Assembly: GCA_013396915.1 (NCBI GenBank)
Contig: VWZL01001304.1
Span: forward strand, 1,489,501-1,553,500
Source: Stercorarius parasiticus
Lineage: Eukaryota > Chordata > Aves > Charadriiformes > Stercorariidae
DNA length: 64,000 nucleotides
Direction: 5' to 3'
Shown: in pieces, positions 14,095-26,619 of the stretch
Position numbering within the stretch: position 1 is the first letter of the stretch
Layout of the letters: each line of letters opens with the position of its first letter
The notes under the pieces: model-generated
Seen by the model: the letters and a program-made list of their open reading frames with translations, nothing else
What the model was told of the DNA's origin: nothing
Databases searched by the model: none
Position numbers and translations under genes: made by a program

Positions 14095-17000
14095 TAATAG
14101 AAAGAGGTGGTTGGAGTAGTTTACTTTTCCCCTAAACACCCTAATTCCCTGGTCTTTTCCTTTATATATATACTTTTTTTCCATCTTGCTTCCTTGTCAT
14201 TGCTCCTCTTCCCTCCTTTCCCCTACCAACCTGCCCAAGTTCTTGTCTGTTTCTAGCTGTGTAGGGTTACCTAATGGTAAAGAAGGTGAGAGAGAAGGCA
14301 GTAGGAAGAAGAAGATAATAAAAAATTTTCCCTGCTGTCCTAGAATCCACTAGGCAGCACTTGAACACAGGCTTGGCATTTTATATATACGTGTCTGCTT
14401 GTTGGCTCAAAGGTTCAATAATCATAGCTTCCAGGCAGACACCTCAAAGAGGTCAGCATTAAGAGGAAAGAAAACAACATGATATGGAACCCTAAGTCAG
14501 AAACCTGGATAATAAAATCTGCTCTTCATTAAGGGGTACAAGAGTCCATTGCAGTTAGCCATAAGCAAGTAAAAGCTTCTAAGCAGAGAGATTTTCAACA
14601 AACCAGGTAATAAATAAATAATAATTGGCACCCTAGACAGAGCTACTTAAGAAGGGGCTTGTCAGACTGATTCAGGGTGTCCTTCCTACAGAAGAATATG
14701 TGCTAGTTGATAACAGGCTGAAAAGCTTGCTAGCCAGAAGATCTTGAGACAGTTTTTTAGAAATAGAATGCTCTCTGCTAAAAAATTTTCCATGCAGGCC
14801 TGCCTAGGTTCATAGATTTTGTAAATAGATCTTCAAAAGAGTTTATTACTTGAGACACACTGGGTAGCTGAAAGCCCAGTTGAGAAGTCAAAACAGAATG
14901 TATCTTTACAGATTTCTCTTAGGAAGCCTTAACCAAAGCTTTGCTGCAGCTCTGCTACCCTCTAGAGCAGCTACTTCAGTAGCTTTCCCCTTTGCCAGAA
15001 GCCTTCACTCCCTTCCCTCTGGCTACTGACCCTCCTCTCCTAACCAAAAACAGGGGCAAAAGTCCCTAAATTTCTTTTGCAAGCGTCTCACTAATTAAGA
15101 GTGCAACATACCAAAAGACAGACCTTCTTCCTGGCTTCCTGTCCAAAAAAGCGTACATTTTATCTGCAAGTACTTACATCTTTGTTTTTTTTCCTACAGC
15201 TGTGCTTTACTCATGGAACAAGTGACTGAATCTTTTCTTAAGGTTGTCCTGCTCTGTTTCATTAAAGCTTCCCCTTCCAGGATCAGCTCTAACCAGCAAG
15301 TAACCTTTTATGAGCCAGATGCTCACTATCTGCTGTGGAGGCTGCTAGGCAACTAATTACAGGGGACCAGCACGGATTTATGAAATAAAGCCTCTATAGA
15401 CCTTGTCTCCCCTTCAAGGAGCCTGCTATCCCCTGACAACCTGTAAAAGAAATCAAGTAACCTTTTTCTCTGCATGATTGCCTTCCTATATGGACAGGAT
15501 CAGAGCAGCTGCTGTAGGAGACACTGCTAGTGTTCAGGCAGGATTTAATTATTATGGCGGATGCTACCAGGTAATACTATTTAACATATGTCTGCTCAGG
15601 CATTCACAGCCAGACTTGTGCCCTGAGTCTACCAGAAGCCATATAGCCACATACATATGGCACAGAGCCAATAGATGGGACTTTTTAATGGAGAGTATTA
15701 GTCAGTTCAGGGCTATACTATTTGTAGGCACATGGCTGCTATCAACTCAAAGAATAAACAGGAAAAGCTTCTTTCTGCTTGCATCCCTCCCTCTCCAAAA
15801 ACACAAAAAAACCAAAGAGCACTAACAAAACAAAAAACTCTGTCCCCATTGTCTCCCATAATTACTTTTGTTGTGAATGAGATTTAAGGATGTTGATAGA
15901 TAATTTCAGTTACCCAGGGTTTGGGGTAGGGAATGCTATACAAGCAGAGAAAGAGTTTAATCTCTGTAATTGGAAGGGTTTTTTTGGTTTGGTTTAGCTA
16001 AAGAACAAGATTCTTGAAAGCGAAGATTGTTGCTGTGCTATTTAACTGCCTTTGTGGTGGTGCTGGTGGTTGTGAAACCAAAACAGGCAGTTCGTTGAAA
16101 ATACAGACATGCCATGTTACTTAACTCTTCCACAGAAACCTGTGCTTCCAGGTTGTGTGCACTTCTCAGGCCTGAAGGAAGAGTAATCATTTTAACATTT
16201 GTCATGTGTGTTGTCATTAGAGGCACATGCCTATGCCAGGCTGGGATGTTTCATAGACTGCTTTTAGTTTTGTATCATTTATATGTGTTGATTTCACATT
16301 TTCAAAATGGAGAAAAGCACTTGGTGAAGATACAGTCATGCAACTATGAATGTAATTGCCTACAAACTTGCATATGTAGTTGCAGTTGGGTTGAAGTCCT
16401 ACAAAACAAGATTTTGGGGATTGTTTCGAAAACGTAAAAACTTCTGTATTTTGATGTTGCCGTGTCTGCTTAACGTAACTTATACTATTTACTCCTGATT
16501 AAAATAAGCTTATTAAAAACACTGTGACCAGTGCAATATCTAGCATACAAGCAAAGTACAGGTTTGTTGTTTGTTCAAATCCTCTTACTGTGATTTGGAG
16601 GCTGAATGTACACCTATGTCTGTTTTCCGTATTGTAACAAAAGTAACCTCCCCAAACACTACTACTTTAGTTCATGTTTGTATCACACATGATCTGTCTA
16701 ATCTGAATTTAGGCCAGCGCTTCAACAATTAGGAAATAAACAACTGAACACTTTTCTAAAGTTTTTCACCTTAGAGGTGTACAATATATTATGCCAATTA
16801 ACTGCACCTCTTACTTTTCTTCATCAACAGGTGCAAAAAGCACGCACAGGTCCTCTTCCAATCTAGCCAATGTACACATTACCTTTTTTTCATAGCAGTT
16901 AACAGAGAAGTTACCAGGCACCTAATTACATATGCAGTAGAAAGGAGCAACAAGTCAGAATGATCCCGTTACTTCTGTACTCAATGCTATTGATCTTCAT

Positions 17001-17916
17001 TTGATCTGCTAACACTTATTTCCAGATCACATAGGGTCAGGAGTTGCAGCGGTTGGGTCTGTTTCTCTTTTGTATGTCACCGACCACCTAGGTCTTAAAG
17101 CTGGCATCTCAGGCATGGAAATCAGCTCTCTAGAGAGACACCAACATCAGTTGTCTGCTAGCTGGTGTAATGAGTTATTTATAGGAAATATAGGCAGCAC
17201 CATGACCTAACTTTCCTTAAATAAGGATCAAAGGCAGCTTGATAAAGCTATAGTAGCAGAAAAAGTTGGTAGGAGAGGCCAAACTAACCTCAGGTGTAGC
17301 TTTGCCTTTGTTACTGGGATTTGTGTTCTGACATCCAAGTTTATTTGGAGTCCTGGTTCATCCTTGCAGTCTTAAACTTGCTCTTGAACATCCATATGTG
17401 CTTAACCTTTTAACATAACGAAGCTAACACTACTCTGTTCAGGTAAGGTCTTTGCCGAAACAAATTATATATTTGCTACCTCCACACTCAAATAACAGAA
17501 CATATCCCATCTGCCCACTACAGAGAATAACGATAATTTCACTAATTCAGTAAATGACAGTGTGTCCTCTAAGTGATATACTATGCTGCAGGTTTTCAGC
17601 ACTGCACTGCCTCATCTGCCCTGTAGGCAAAGATAGTCTTTTTGTTCCAAGAGCTTTGTTGAAGATGATGTTTTCCATTTCTGCTTCCCTTTCTTATAAT
17701 GCTCCATCAATTTCTGAAACAAAGCAATTAGCAGTAATTATAGGGAGGCTGGCAGAATGAATAGAGGTTTTTAGATGATTGTCTTAAAATTTCCCCTTCT
17801 AAATGACAACAGATCTGCCTCATATAAAGAAGGATGCAGAACAACTCTGTCACTGCAGTAACTCCCCTTTCTAAAAGCAACTTCATTTATCATTTCAAGA
17901 AGCTGGTAGAAGAAAA

Positions 17917-17938
17917 AAGAAAGAAAGAAAGAAAGAAA
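17917..17938. repeat. (AAAG)n microsatellite
   Basis: About five AAAG units in a purine-rich tract. Confidence 0.85.
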
Positions 17939-19058
17939 CCAATGAAAAATTAATTTTCTTCCAGCCATATTTATATTAGAGAAAGAATGGAAAATAGTTA
18001 TTATGACAATTATTTTTTGTTAACATTATCACTGTGCATGGTGAGTATAATATAAATACCACTGTGGCGAATATCCAAGTTTTCCATCTAATTAGCTGAA
18101 AAGGACTGCTTGTGTAATTTTTTTCAATTATACTTGTAGTCCAGAAGTTTTAAAATATATTTTCAAGCCTTAGATGTAGGCTGCTTTTTGAGTGCTGAAT
18201 GACGATTGCTGACTGTCGTCAGCTTTTCTCTCTGAGACGTGATACTCTCTCTGCAGAAAAACAGCAATAGAAAAGCAGATTTCTAGTTACATGTTCACTG
18301 AAGAACAATACACAATCTTTTGATATTTTCAGTGAAATTTTAGATGTGAATATTGAACATACATATAAACATTTATATACATATGTAAATGTCTGTTCAT
18401 AAAAAGAAGGGGACACCCTGCATCCTGACACTCTGCCCTAGACCAGAATCACCAGTGCAGACAGGATGCCGCCCACAGTATTCATGTAAGGTGTGTTTCT
18501 CCCAAGTCACACTACCTTTGGTGGAGCCAAGGAGTGGCATGACTCTTACCTGCATTCAAAAGGCATTTGCAGGATTGTATGTTGCTGCCGGATCACCTGG
18601 ACACCAAGTGTCCTTGGTAGTTCACTGGAGCCATGGCATCGCTTATGATCCTGTGTTTGCTGTTGGCGACTGGGTGAGTTGCTCTGTGCTCATCTTTCCT
18701 ACTGCCTGGATAAAGCTTTGTTTTGTAACGTGATATCAGACTCTGTTACTGTTCAGCCCACAGAAGGCCACGTATTTTAACATTTTTGGACTGTGTAAGG
18801 AATTCACAGATGTTATGTGTACAAGACAGTTAGGAAAGCTATTCTTATTTCAAAAGCAAGTACGGTTTCCTTTCTGACATCTCGTTGCTTCCATGTATTC
18901 TGAGTTCCTAGTAGAGGGCCTGAGGCAGTTAAAAGCTCTGTAGTCATGTTCATTACATTCGTACAAACTGTTAGAACGTATGAACGTGGCTGGTTCACTC
19001 TGTGGTTTTGTTATACTGCTGGGCATATGTCATCCTGCTCTAAGCCCTCTCTTGTATT

Positions 19059-19085
19059 AAAAAAAAAAAAAAAAGAAAGAAAGAA
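19059..19085. repeat. A-run and (AAAG)n
   Basis: Sixteen A residues grade into GAAAGAAAGAA. The flanking bases show no retrotransposed gene or SINE body, so I treat it as a simple repeat and not a poly(A) tail. Confidence 0.8.
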
Positions 19086-20668
19086 CAACCCCACACCCAT
19101 ATGTCAAAGCAGTGCTTTGCTGTTTTTATAGACAAGTTTATTACTGGATACAATTTTCAGGTAGATGCAGGGAACATCTTTTCAGCTGCTGAGACCTTAA
19201 AAGCAACAATGTTTGATGCTCTCAAAATGCTCATTTGAACAGTAAAGGTCATGAACACAGTGTTTGTCACTATAAACTTTTCACCAGGTGACATTAACAG
19301 ATATCAGGTTAATCCTAAGTGATTTCGTAAAAAACCCAACATTTTCTCAACAGCTTTCTTGTGATAAAAATTAACAGGGGTTTGATAGGTATGCAAATAT
19401 ATACTTTGAACTTGTGCAATCACAGAATAAGAGAACAGCTATCAAGTACTGGGAACAGGGGCTTTATTTATAAATAAAGCAATGCACAAGGGTGTATGTC
19501 AGCCTCTATAAATACTGATATTTGCCGTATTCCACAGTCATGATCCAATATTTGGCATGTTACATATATTTATATACCTACTTGCCACTAAAAGACTTCG
19601 CTGATGAAAATGCAGCTGAAGTAGAATTTGATGTAATTCAGCCTAGACACCCAGCTGAATTGCTCAGATGCCTGGATTTTGCTAGTTAAGGAGAAGGGAC
19701 CTTTGGGTGCAGTGAAGCCCCTTTTGGGGAGGAAAATGTTCTACCCAGAATAGTTTGTAGACTGGTTAGGGTATTGTGCTGGAAGAAGGGATATGACTTC
19801 AATACCCCTCAGACTTAAGAGGGTGGAAAATCAGATGAAAAAATCTGACAAGTCCTACAGTGAATGATGACCATATAACTGTCAATAAAATAACTCGGCT
19901 TGAAGCTGCTTCCTAGTGAGAGACCTGATGTTATACAGGTGGATGCTCCTTGGTATTGGGCATATAAAACTCTGAGGTTTCAAGATGTACCCTGCCCTTC
20001 TGTGCTGCCTAGCAGTGAGCTTAAGTTTACCTCTTTCCAGCATGCTGCCATACAGGACAATGGGAAAGGGGATGTATGTGCGTCCTATAGAGCTGAAAGA
20101 TGTCCCCAGTGCACACAACAAACTGCAAAATGTTTCAAGTTTTTTCAGGTTAGATCTAGCCTTTTTAGAGCTGTACTAATATACCTAAATATTCCCTTGA
20201 ACAATATTGTCCTTTAGAAGTAATTTTAAATTAACTATGTGGCAAATAAATAGATCTTACATACTTAGGAAACCTCAAGACAGGCTTTTTCATTTATCAG
20301 TAGTTATTTGACATATAGTAGCTGCACCCTCTAATCTAATTAAAGGATTATCTGACATACTTATTGCCTTGGTACCTAGCTCAAGAATTCCTGACACAGC
20401 TCTTCAGAAGTAAACAAGGTCAATATTTTACAGAACTGGATTTCAGCTACTTCCCAGTGAATTAAAGTATTCACAATATATAAAATGGTCTCCTGTAGAA
20501 TGCCCTAGATTCCATAGATTTAGCTGTTCTGATCATTTCCAAGGCTACCTGGAAACTGCTAAAAGTAACTGAATGGGGCAATCATACCTTCAGGAAACCT
20601 TTTTAAGGAATATGGTTCAGTGACCTAATGTGGTTATTGGACAACAGCTATAGCTTGGACCAGCCTTG

Positions 20669-20695
20669 GTTTTTTTTCTTCCATTTTTTTTTTTT
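20669..20695. repeat. T-rich tract
   Basis: Two T-runs separated by CTTCCA. Simple sequence, with no element recognised beside it. Confidence 0.75.
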
Positions 20696-23600
20696 AGTGC
20701 TGCCAGTTCATGACACAAAGATGTAGTTATAGCTCCTAAGTCATCCTGGACTGTATTAACTCTGTGAGTTCTTTCTGCTCTTTGTCACAGGCTGTTGTCA
20801 TGGCTTTTGGTCCCAAGGCCAGGAAGTACCACCTGGCACTCAGTCACAAGTTTTAAGGAGCAGTCCCTTCTGAAATAGATCACTCTTGAGAAATTCTAGC
20901 TGGAGTTTGTTGTAGCAAGGTCAGGGAACACACTTGTAACTAAAGCAGATGATAAGAGATCCAGGTCCTGTCTTGCTTCCTATCCATCTTCTGTTTCGCT
21001 GTGTATCAATGCCTTGAAGCATCCACTACTAGACACAAAATTTGTATATGGAGTCCTTGTCTGCCTGATAGTCTGAAACCACCATCTGCGGTCTTTGCTT
21101 CCCAGAGTCCTGTCTAGACTCTTCTCAGCTCAGACTTCTTGGGCAGCAGGGAAGTGAGGAAACTGAGCTTAGCACAAGGACACCTATAGTATTTCAAGGA
21201 AGTGGTACTACAAATTTTTGAAAACTAAGTTTAGTGGACTATTTAACTTAATTTGACTTTGTATCTACTGTGAGTCAGAAGTCAGCCTGAATTTCTGGCA
21301 AGGCCCTCCTATCTTCTATTTTCCTTCTAGTTCCACGTATGCAGAGCACTTAAAGATAATAAGAGATTATTGCCATCTCCTTCTTCACACTGCTTGCTCC
21401 AGTCAAGTTTTTTCTCAGAATACAGATTGTACTTTGGGAATGCAGGCCAGTAACATAGAGCTGATATAACCTCAGAATGTAGCCCTGAGGGCTTTACTGT
21501 GATTGTAATTTAATGAGGTATTAAGCCTCGGACCTCAAGAGGGTAGGTATTTTGAACGCTTTGGAGAAATAAGGAATGAATTCAAAATATAATACAAAAT
21601 GACATCCTGGAACATAAAAGGGAGCTTACAGTTTGATAAAGACGTATTTCGCTCTGTCAAAATTCAGGGTGTAATACTAAGGCATATGCTAGGCAAGTCA
21701 TCACCAAATGTGGTCATTACCTTTATGTGATCAATAACTTTACATAGAGGGGACTGCAAATATTTTCTTCCTCAGTCTAAAACACTGATTTATGCTATTG
21801 ACATAATCCAAGATTATGTCATTCTGCAGTGAAATGACTCCAGTTGTGTTAGAACAGATGCATTTTACCTCAATGCAAATCTACCTCAGGTTTTCCTTTG
21901 CTGTTGATGGTTTGCAATCACTTCCATATGGTATGAGATTAAAATAGGTTGCTCAGGGGAATGAAAATAAGAGATATGGCAATTATGCCCAATAATGAAT
22001 GTTTAAAGGAGGTAAATCAAGACATCCTGTGTATTCATTCATTGTTGAACAAAGAAAGGACAAATACATTGTGCATATTTTTTAGGTACAACATAGCCTA
22101 CTGGAATGCCAAACTCATCCTATAGGGTATCCTAAAATTCATAGAAAGGTTTTCTCAATACAGGATGCTCAAGAAAAAAACAGTACACTACACACAGGGA
22201 ACTACATAACTGGGCAGAGTCTTATCATCACCTGTCTACTTTCTCAGAGGCCCTTGGAAGACAAAAGTCAGTCACAGACTATATACAGCAAATCTCACAT
22301 TTCTGTGCAAAGACATCTCTTGCATTGGGTTGACGCAGCAAAAATTAGGATAGAAGTTATGTCTATTTCCTCTACCATCATCTAATAATTTCTGAGAAAG
22401 AAGTGGTTTAGACAGCTGGGGTGATGTCTTCTGACACAGCTCATCTGTTATTGCTCTAAGCATAGTCTGGAGGAAAACGGCTGTCTTTGGATTTACGCCA
22501 GTAAATCCCATCTTGAGGTTTGCTATCTAAGTCTAGCTGAATCATTACTCATGAAACCAAACAATAAATAAAAACAGAGAACAAAACTCACATTTAATTG
22601 ATTAGTCTGCTGGTTTATTTTTTTAGGATATAAATTATTCAGATTCACATTCATTCTCTGACCATTTGGAACTGAATTTCTCCTTGCAGAAGAAGGATCC
22701 TGACCACAAGGTGACTGAGTATTCAAGGACAGGTCTGCCTGAGTCCCTTTTGTGGAGAATGTAGTGGTTTAGATAAATAAATGAGAGTCTTATTCTCTAG
22801 CATAACTTTTCAATTCTTATCATATGGTTGTCAGTCCTCCTTTGCCTCTACAGACCTGCTTCTCCTGCAGGCACAGCATAACACCATGCTTTCTCTCTGG
22901 GTCTCATATAGAAACATTGCACCGTCTGCAAACACAAGTGCAGCCTTCCAACACAGCTGTACCGAGGGAGGTCCTTTTTATGGCACTAACCCACTGGACA
23001 TCTGCTGTGAGATCCAGCATCACCTACCATTTCCACACCTAGATTAGCTGAGGAGTCTGCCAGAACTGGTTGCTTATGGCAATCGCCTGGGATGCAAAAA
23101 AATCAGTTTTCAGCCTTCAGTACAAAATCACCCTTGGGTCATGATGCTGCTGAAAAGTACCGTTTTCCCACAAAGAAAGACACTTTTATATTTTCCCCCC
23201 TTTACAAATGTTAGTTGATTCCAACTCTGAGCCAACTGTCCTTCTAGAAGAGAAATGAGATGTAAGGGATTGTGACAACATGTGAGGGTTGAAAATTAAT
23301 GAAGGATTTAAGGAATTCTTCAGCTGTATGTGGAAAATACAGTAGCTGAGAGAATGTCAAAGAAAAAGCACGGAGACATTTAAATGTTGAAGTGGACTAT
23401 TAATCTAGGCCATCATTTGCCACAGCCTCAAATTACTATGAATTCCATTGAATTTTGCCTTTGAAATGATTACAGTCTAGGCAACCGAGAGAGGAAAGAA
23501 AACCAGGTTTTTCTACGTAACATTAGATCTGTGAAAGGAGTGATGCTGTGGATGAGGTAAAATACTGATTTAAGTTTTACCATTTGGAACAGAAGTGGCG

Positions 23601-24214
23601 TTGATTTACCAGAAATAGGCAAAGCACAGGTTTAATGCTGCATATAAACAATGTATCAATCATGATCAGTACCAAAAACCAGTAAACCTTTGGAGAAAGT
23701 GAAGTGACATGCACTAAAAGTAATGTTTAATCTGCAGAGAGAGATGTTAAAGTTTGATCTGTCATAATGTTAGAAACTGTGGTTCATTTTTATTAGGAGA
23801 TCCACAATGAAATAGAGCACTCTAGTAAAATGTGATTTGTTGTTTCATTAGTGCTCGATATGACCATGGTTAAGTACCCAATACAGCAACCAGGGGCAAA
23901 AGAGAATTGCTGTTGGTGGAAGGGAAAAGGGTAGTGGAAAGAAATAGAGAAAGTTCAAAATATCCATGTTAACTTTCACACAGAAACCTCTCAAGCCTCG
24001 GGATTTTCATCAGTCATGACTGATACTGTGCTGGTTGCCACAGTGTAAAAGCGAAGCTGGAAAGGAGACGGCAAAGAAAATACCAAGCACATATAATTTT
24101 GACTGTAAGTTGTAAGTCGCATCAGACTTTCTAAGACACTAATTTCTGCCCGAAGATCATTTTCTTACAAGGTTACTTCCTTCTTTAGGTGTCCATGCTT
24201 GGCTGTCAAAATCA

Positions 24215-24254
24215 CAAAAAAAAAAAAAGAAAAAAATAAAAAAAAGAAAGAAAC
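24215..24254. repeat. A-rich simple sequence
   Basis: A-runs interrupted by single G or T bases, ending in GAAAG units. No retrocopy body was recognised upstream. Confidence 0.8.
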
Positions 24255-24775
24255 AAGATAACCTCCTGACTTTTCTATTCCAAGTCTTCTCTGTTCTAGG
24301 TTTGATAACTGTGATGATATTTTATTTGTGGTCATTGTTTTTCTTAATATGGGAAGGAGTTATGTGTTTGAAAACCTTGCATGAGATAAGGAGCAAATTG
24401 ATGGTTTACTGGGGCTTCTGATCCGAGAAGGAATATCTCTGAGGTTGCTTATCAACTGTATTATACCAAGAAGGATAACCCAGGATTATTAGTCAAGCAG
24501 AAATGAATCTCCATTGTGGATCACTGACTGTGAAAAGCACCTGACATTTCCAGCCTCCAGGAATTGCAGGTGGCTCAATGGCTACTAATATAAAAACATG
24601 ATGTGGATAACATTGCTACTGTTAATCATACATGTGATGTATGCAAAATCTATGTAGTATTTCAAGTAAATGAACCAGGTTAACTGGAAGAGGATATAGG
24701 TAGCTGTTTTGTCCAAGAGGATAAATAAAACTAGAGAAAAACTTATGATAGAGGCCTGTGGCTGACATGACTCTC

Positions 24776-24905
24776 GAGGCCAAATTTCAGGGTATTTAGG
24801 CACCTAAAGATGCAAAAAGGTGCCTAATGGTTAAAACTTTGTCAGCTTCCCATCTGGATCTTTAGGTGCCTAAACAACTTTATAAATGCTTCCATAGCTC
24901 CTAGG
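24776..24905. mobile_element. palindromic MITE-like repeat, old
   Basis: A perfect 17 bp inverted repeat, TTTAGGCACCTAAAGAT at 24795-24811 and its reverse complement at 24858-24874, encloses a third related motif (AAGGTGCCTAATGG, 24817-24830). This pattern of 'TTTAGGCACCTAAA' arms belongs to a palindromic dispersed repeat that I recognise from archosaur and turtle genomes but cannot name. It carries no coding capacity and would have depended on a transposase supplied elsewhere. It may form one element with the related segment at 25190-25305. Confidence 0.6.
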
Positions 24906-25189
24906 GATTCAAGACATGCCAACATTTCTAGCTGCTTGTTAATGAGCCACCATTAGGAGCCAAGCGGAAGTGTTTGCATGCATATTTGGTTCATTTTAAA
25001 TGTTGGGTTTGGATTTACAGCCAAATAATGGATTAGGTTTGGAATAGATACCACTACAGTCTCTTTCATGAGATTTAGTCTGTGGTAGTATGCCTCAAGA
25101 AGATATCCCAAACAGTTAACGCCCTTACAGTCTGAAATTATCGTCCATTTCCCAAGGGATAACCCTATCAGTTTATCAGATATGGCAAC

Positions 25190-25305
25190 AGATTCCTCCA
25201 GCCTCTTTCAGGATTGTTTTCACTTTGTATAAATAATTACTTGTTCCCTGAAGCAGGACCTTGAACTAACTCTCCAGCTTCCTAGGTGTATTCCCAGCAA
25301 CTGAA
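25190..25305. mobile_element. old dispersed repeat with tRNA-like segment
   Basis: The CACTTTGTATAAATAATTA block followed by a segment like CAGGACCTTGAACTAACTCT resembles the part of an archosaur/turtle dispersed repeat that carries a degraded antisense tRNA-like head. The match is from memory and diverged. Its closeness to the palindrome at 24776-24905 suggests that both belong to one old insertion of about 530 bp. Confidence 0.4.
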
Positions 25306-25613
25306 TTTGTTTTACCTTATATAAATAATGAATACATTAACTATTAGTGTATATTTGGGTATAAATTTAGTATGTATTTCAGGCAAGTCTCCTAGTAGAG
25401 CATATCCTTGTGCAGAATTTTTGACATTTTTGGCCAAAAGCCAAGGTTTTGCAAATTTTCTAGCCATACTTGAACTACAAGAAGAAGATCTGGTTTTCAC
25501 TTGGAAACAAAGCAATCAGGACTGATTTGAAAATTCAGAAATTAATCCATTTAAATTTGAAACAGTTTCAGGTTCAGGATTCTATTTTTAAACCATAAAT
25601 ATTGCAGGCATAT
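25306..25613. other. non-coding spacer
   Basis: AT-rich sequence between the old repeat and the left arm of the inverted duplication. Frames on both strands at 25312-25525 overlap each other and look like chance. Confidence 0.55.
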
Positions 25614-25738
25614 TTCTTACTTTTAGTAACAATGTTTCTTGCCAGCATAAAACTATCCTGTGGTTTTTTTTCTGTTTAATTCATAATTATTTCTTGTAAG
25701 TTTTGTTGCACATCTTACTTCTGCCAAAGTAGTAATCT
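25614..25738 (+). repeat. left arm of a ~125 bp inverted duplication
   Basis: This segment matches the reverse complement of 26490-26619. By eye I count about eight substitutions and one 5 bp insertion in the right arm, about 93% identity. Homology begins at TTCTTACTTTTAGTAACAA and ends near CCAAAGTAGTAATCT. No known transposon is evident inside the arm. If both arms lie in one transcript they would fold into a long RNA duplex. Confidence 0.9.
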
Positions 25739-26489
25739 AAATTAAAAAATGGTCATAAACCATCGACTATTTTATACATTAGGAACCCTGGCTCTCAATC
25801 AGTTTTTCAGAGGCTTGTTACTGATGTCATTAGAGAAAAATTATGTTCTGTCCTTATTGAAAGGCAAACGGAAATGTTTTTGAATAGTAGACATTAGTCC
25901 TACAAGGAAACAGGGAGTCTGTAGACTCTGTCTCTTGTTTGCTCTAAATGAGCTAATCTACTAAAATTTATGTCTGTAGTCATTACAAGAAACCATGTCT
26001 GGTCCAAAGGCCATATCTTAGTCCAAAAGCACATAATACAGATGAGATAAGTCATTGTAACTGAAATAATGTGATTGTAAGTTCTGATTTTTCATGATCC
26101 ATCAACACTAACATCACTCCCCCCTCCCCTCCCATAACACTGCATAGCTTTTCAGTATTTGGAAGTTATTATGTTTTATAACACTGCTGATTAGCAAGAA
26201 CAGCATACTTTGGATGATCATTGGGTTTATAAATGACTTATGGGCTTCAGTACCTTGTTTGTATGTGATTTGCTGCTGAGCTGAATCCACAGAAGCCCAA
26301 CCAGACTAGTCGGTAAGGTTATGACTGCACAGATAAAAAAAAGGTCTAGGAATAGTCCTGGGCTTTGAGATAAAGTGTAACAAACTATTTTGCACCTGCA
26401 CACTCTTTAGCGATACTCCCTACTAGGGAGGTTTGTTTTGGAGGGGGAGAGAGAAGGAAAAGTTCATAATAGAGAAGGGAAATGACCAA
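25739..26489. other. spacer between inverted arms
   Basis: About 750 bases of AT-rich unique-looking sequence with no gene seen. A C-rich tract lies near 26119-26132. Confidence 0.6.
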
Positions 26490-26619
26490 AGGTTACAACT
26501 TTGGCAGAAGCAAGATGTGCAACAAAACAAAACTTACAAGAAATAATTATGAATTAAACAGAAAAAACCCCACAGGATAATTTTATGCTAGCAAGAAACG
26601 TTGTTACTAAAAGTAAGAA
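26490..26619 (-). repeat. right arm of the inverted duplication
   Basis: Reverse-complement copy of 25614-25738. It differs by a duplicated TGTTT-type 5-mer and scattered substitutions. The matched block ends abruptly on both sides, so this is a discrete segment and not a local composition effect. Confidence 0.9.

Larger units (their letters stand above)
14095..24775. other. non-coding stretch, no gene seen
   Basis: More than 10 kb of AT-rich, mostly unique-looking sequence. Simple repeats lie at 17917-17938 (AAAG), 19059-19085 (A-run grading into AAAG), 20669-20695 (T-rich) and 24215-24254 (A-rich). Frames of up to 115 codons (15478, 16114, 18389, 19900) show nothing recognisable. I find no exon with credible splice signals and no young transposon. 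Confidence 0.65.

Noticed and set aside
19059..19085. poly(A)-like run as a retrocopy tail
   Set aside because: No gene-like or SINE-like body upstream and no target-site duplication seen; the run grades into an AAAG microsatellite.
24215..24254. A-rich tract as a processed-pseudogene tail
   Set aside because: The upstream sequence shows no coding similarity; simple repeat is sufficient.
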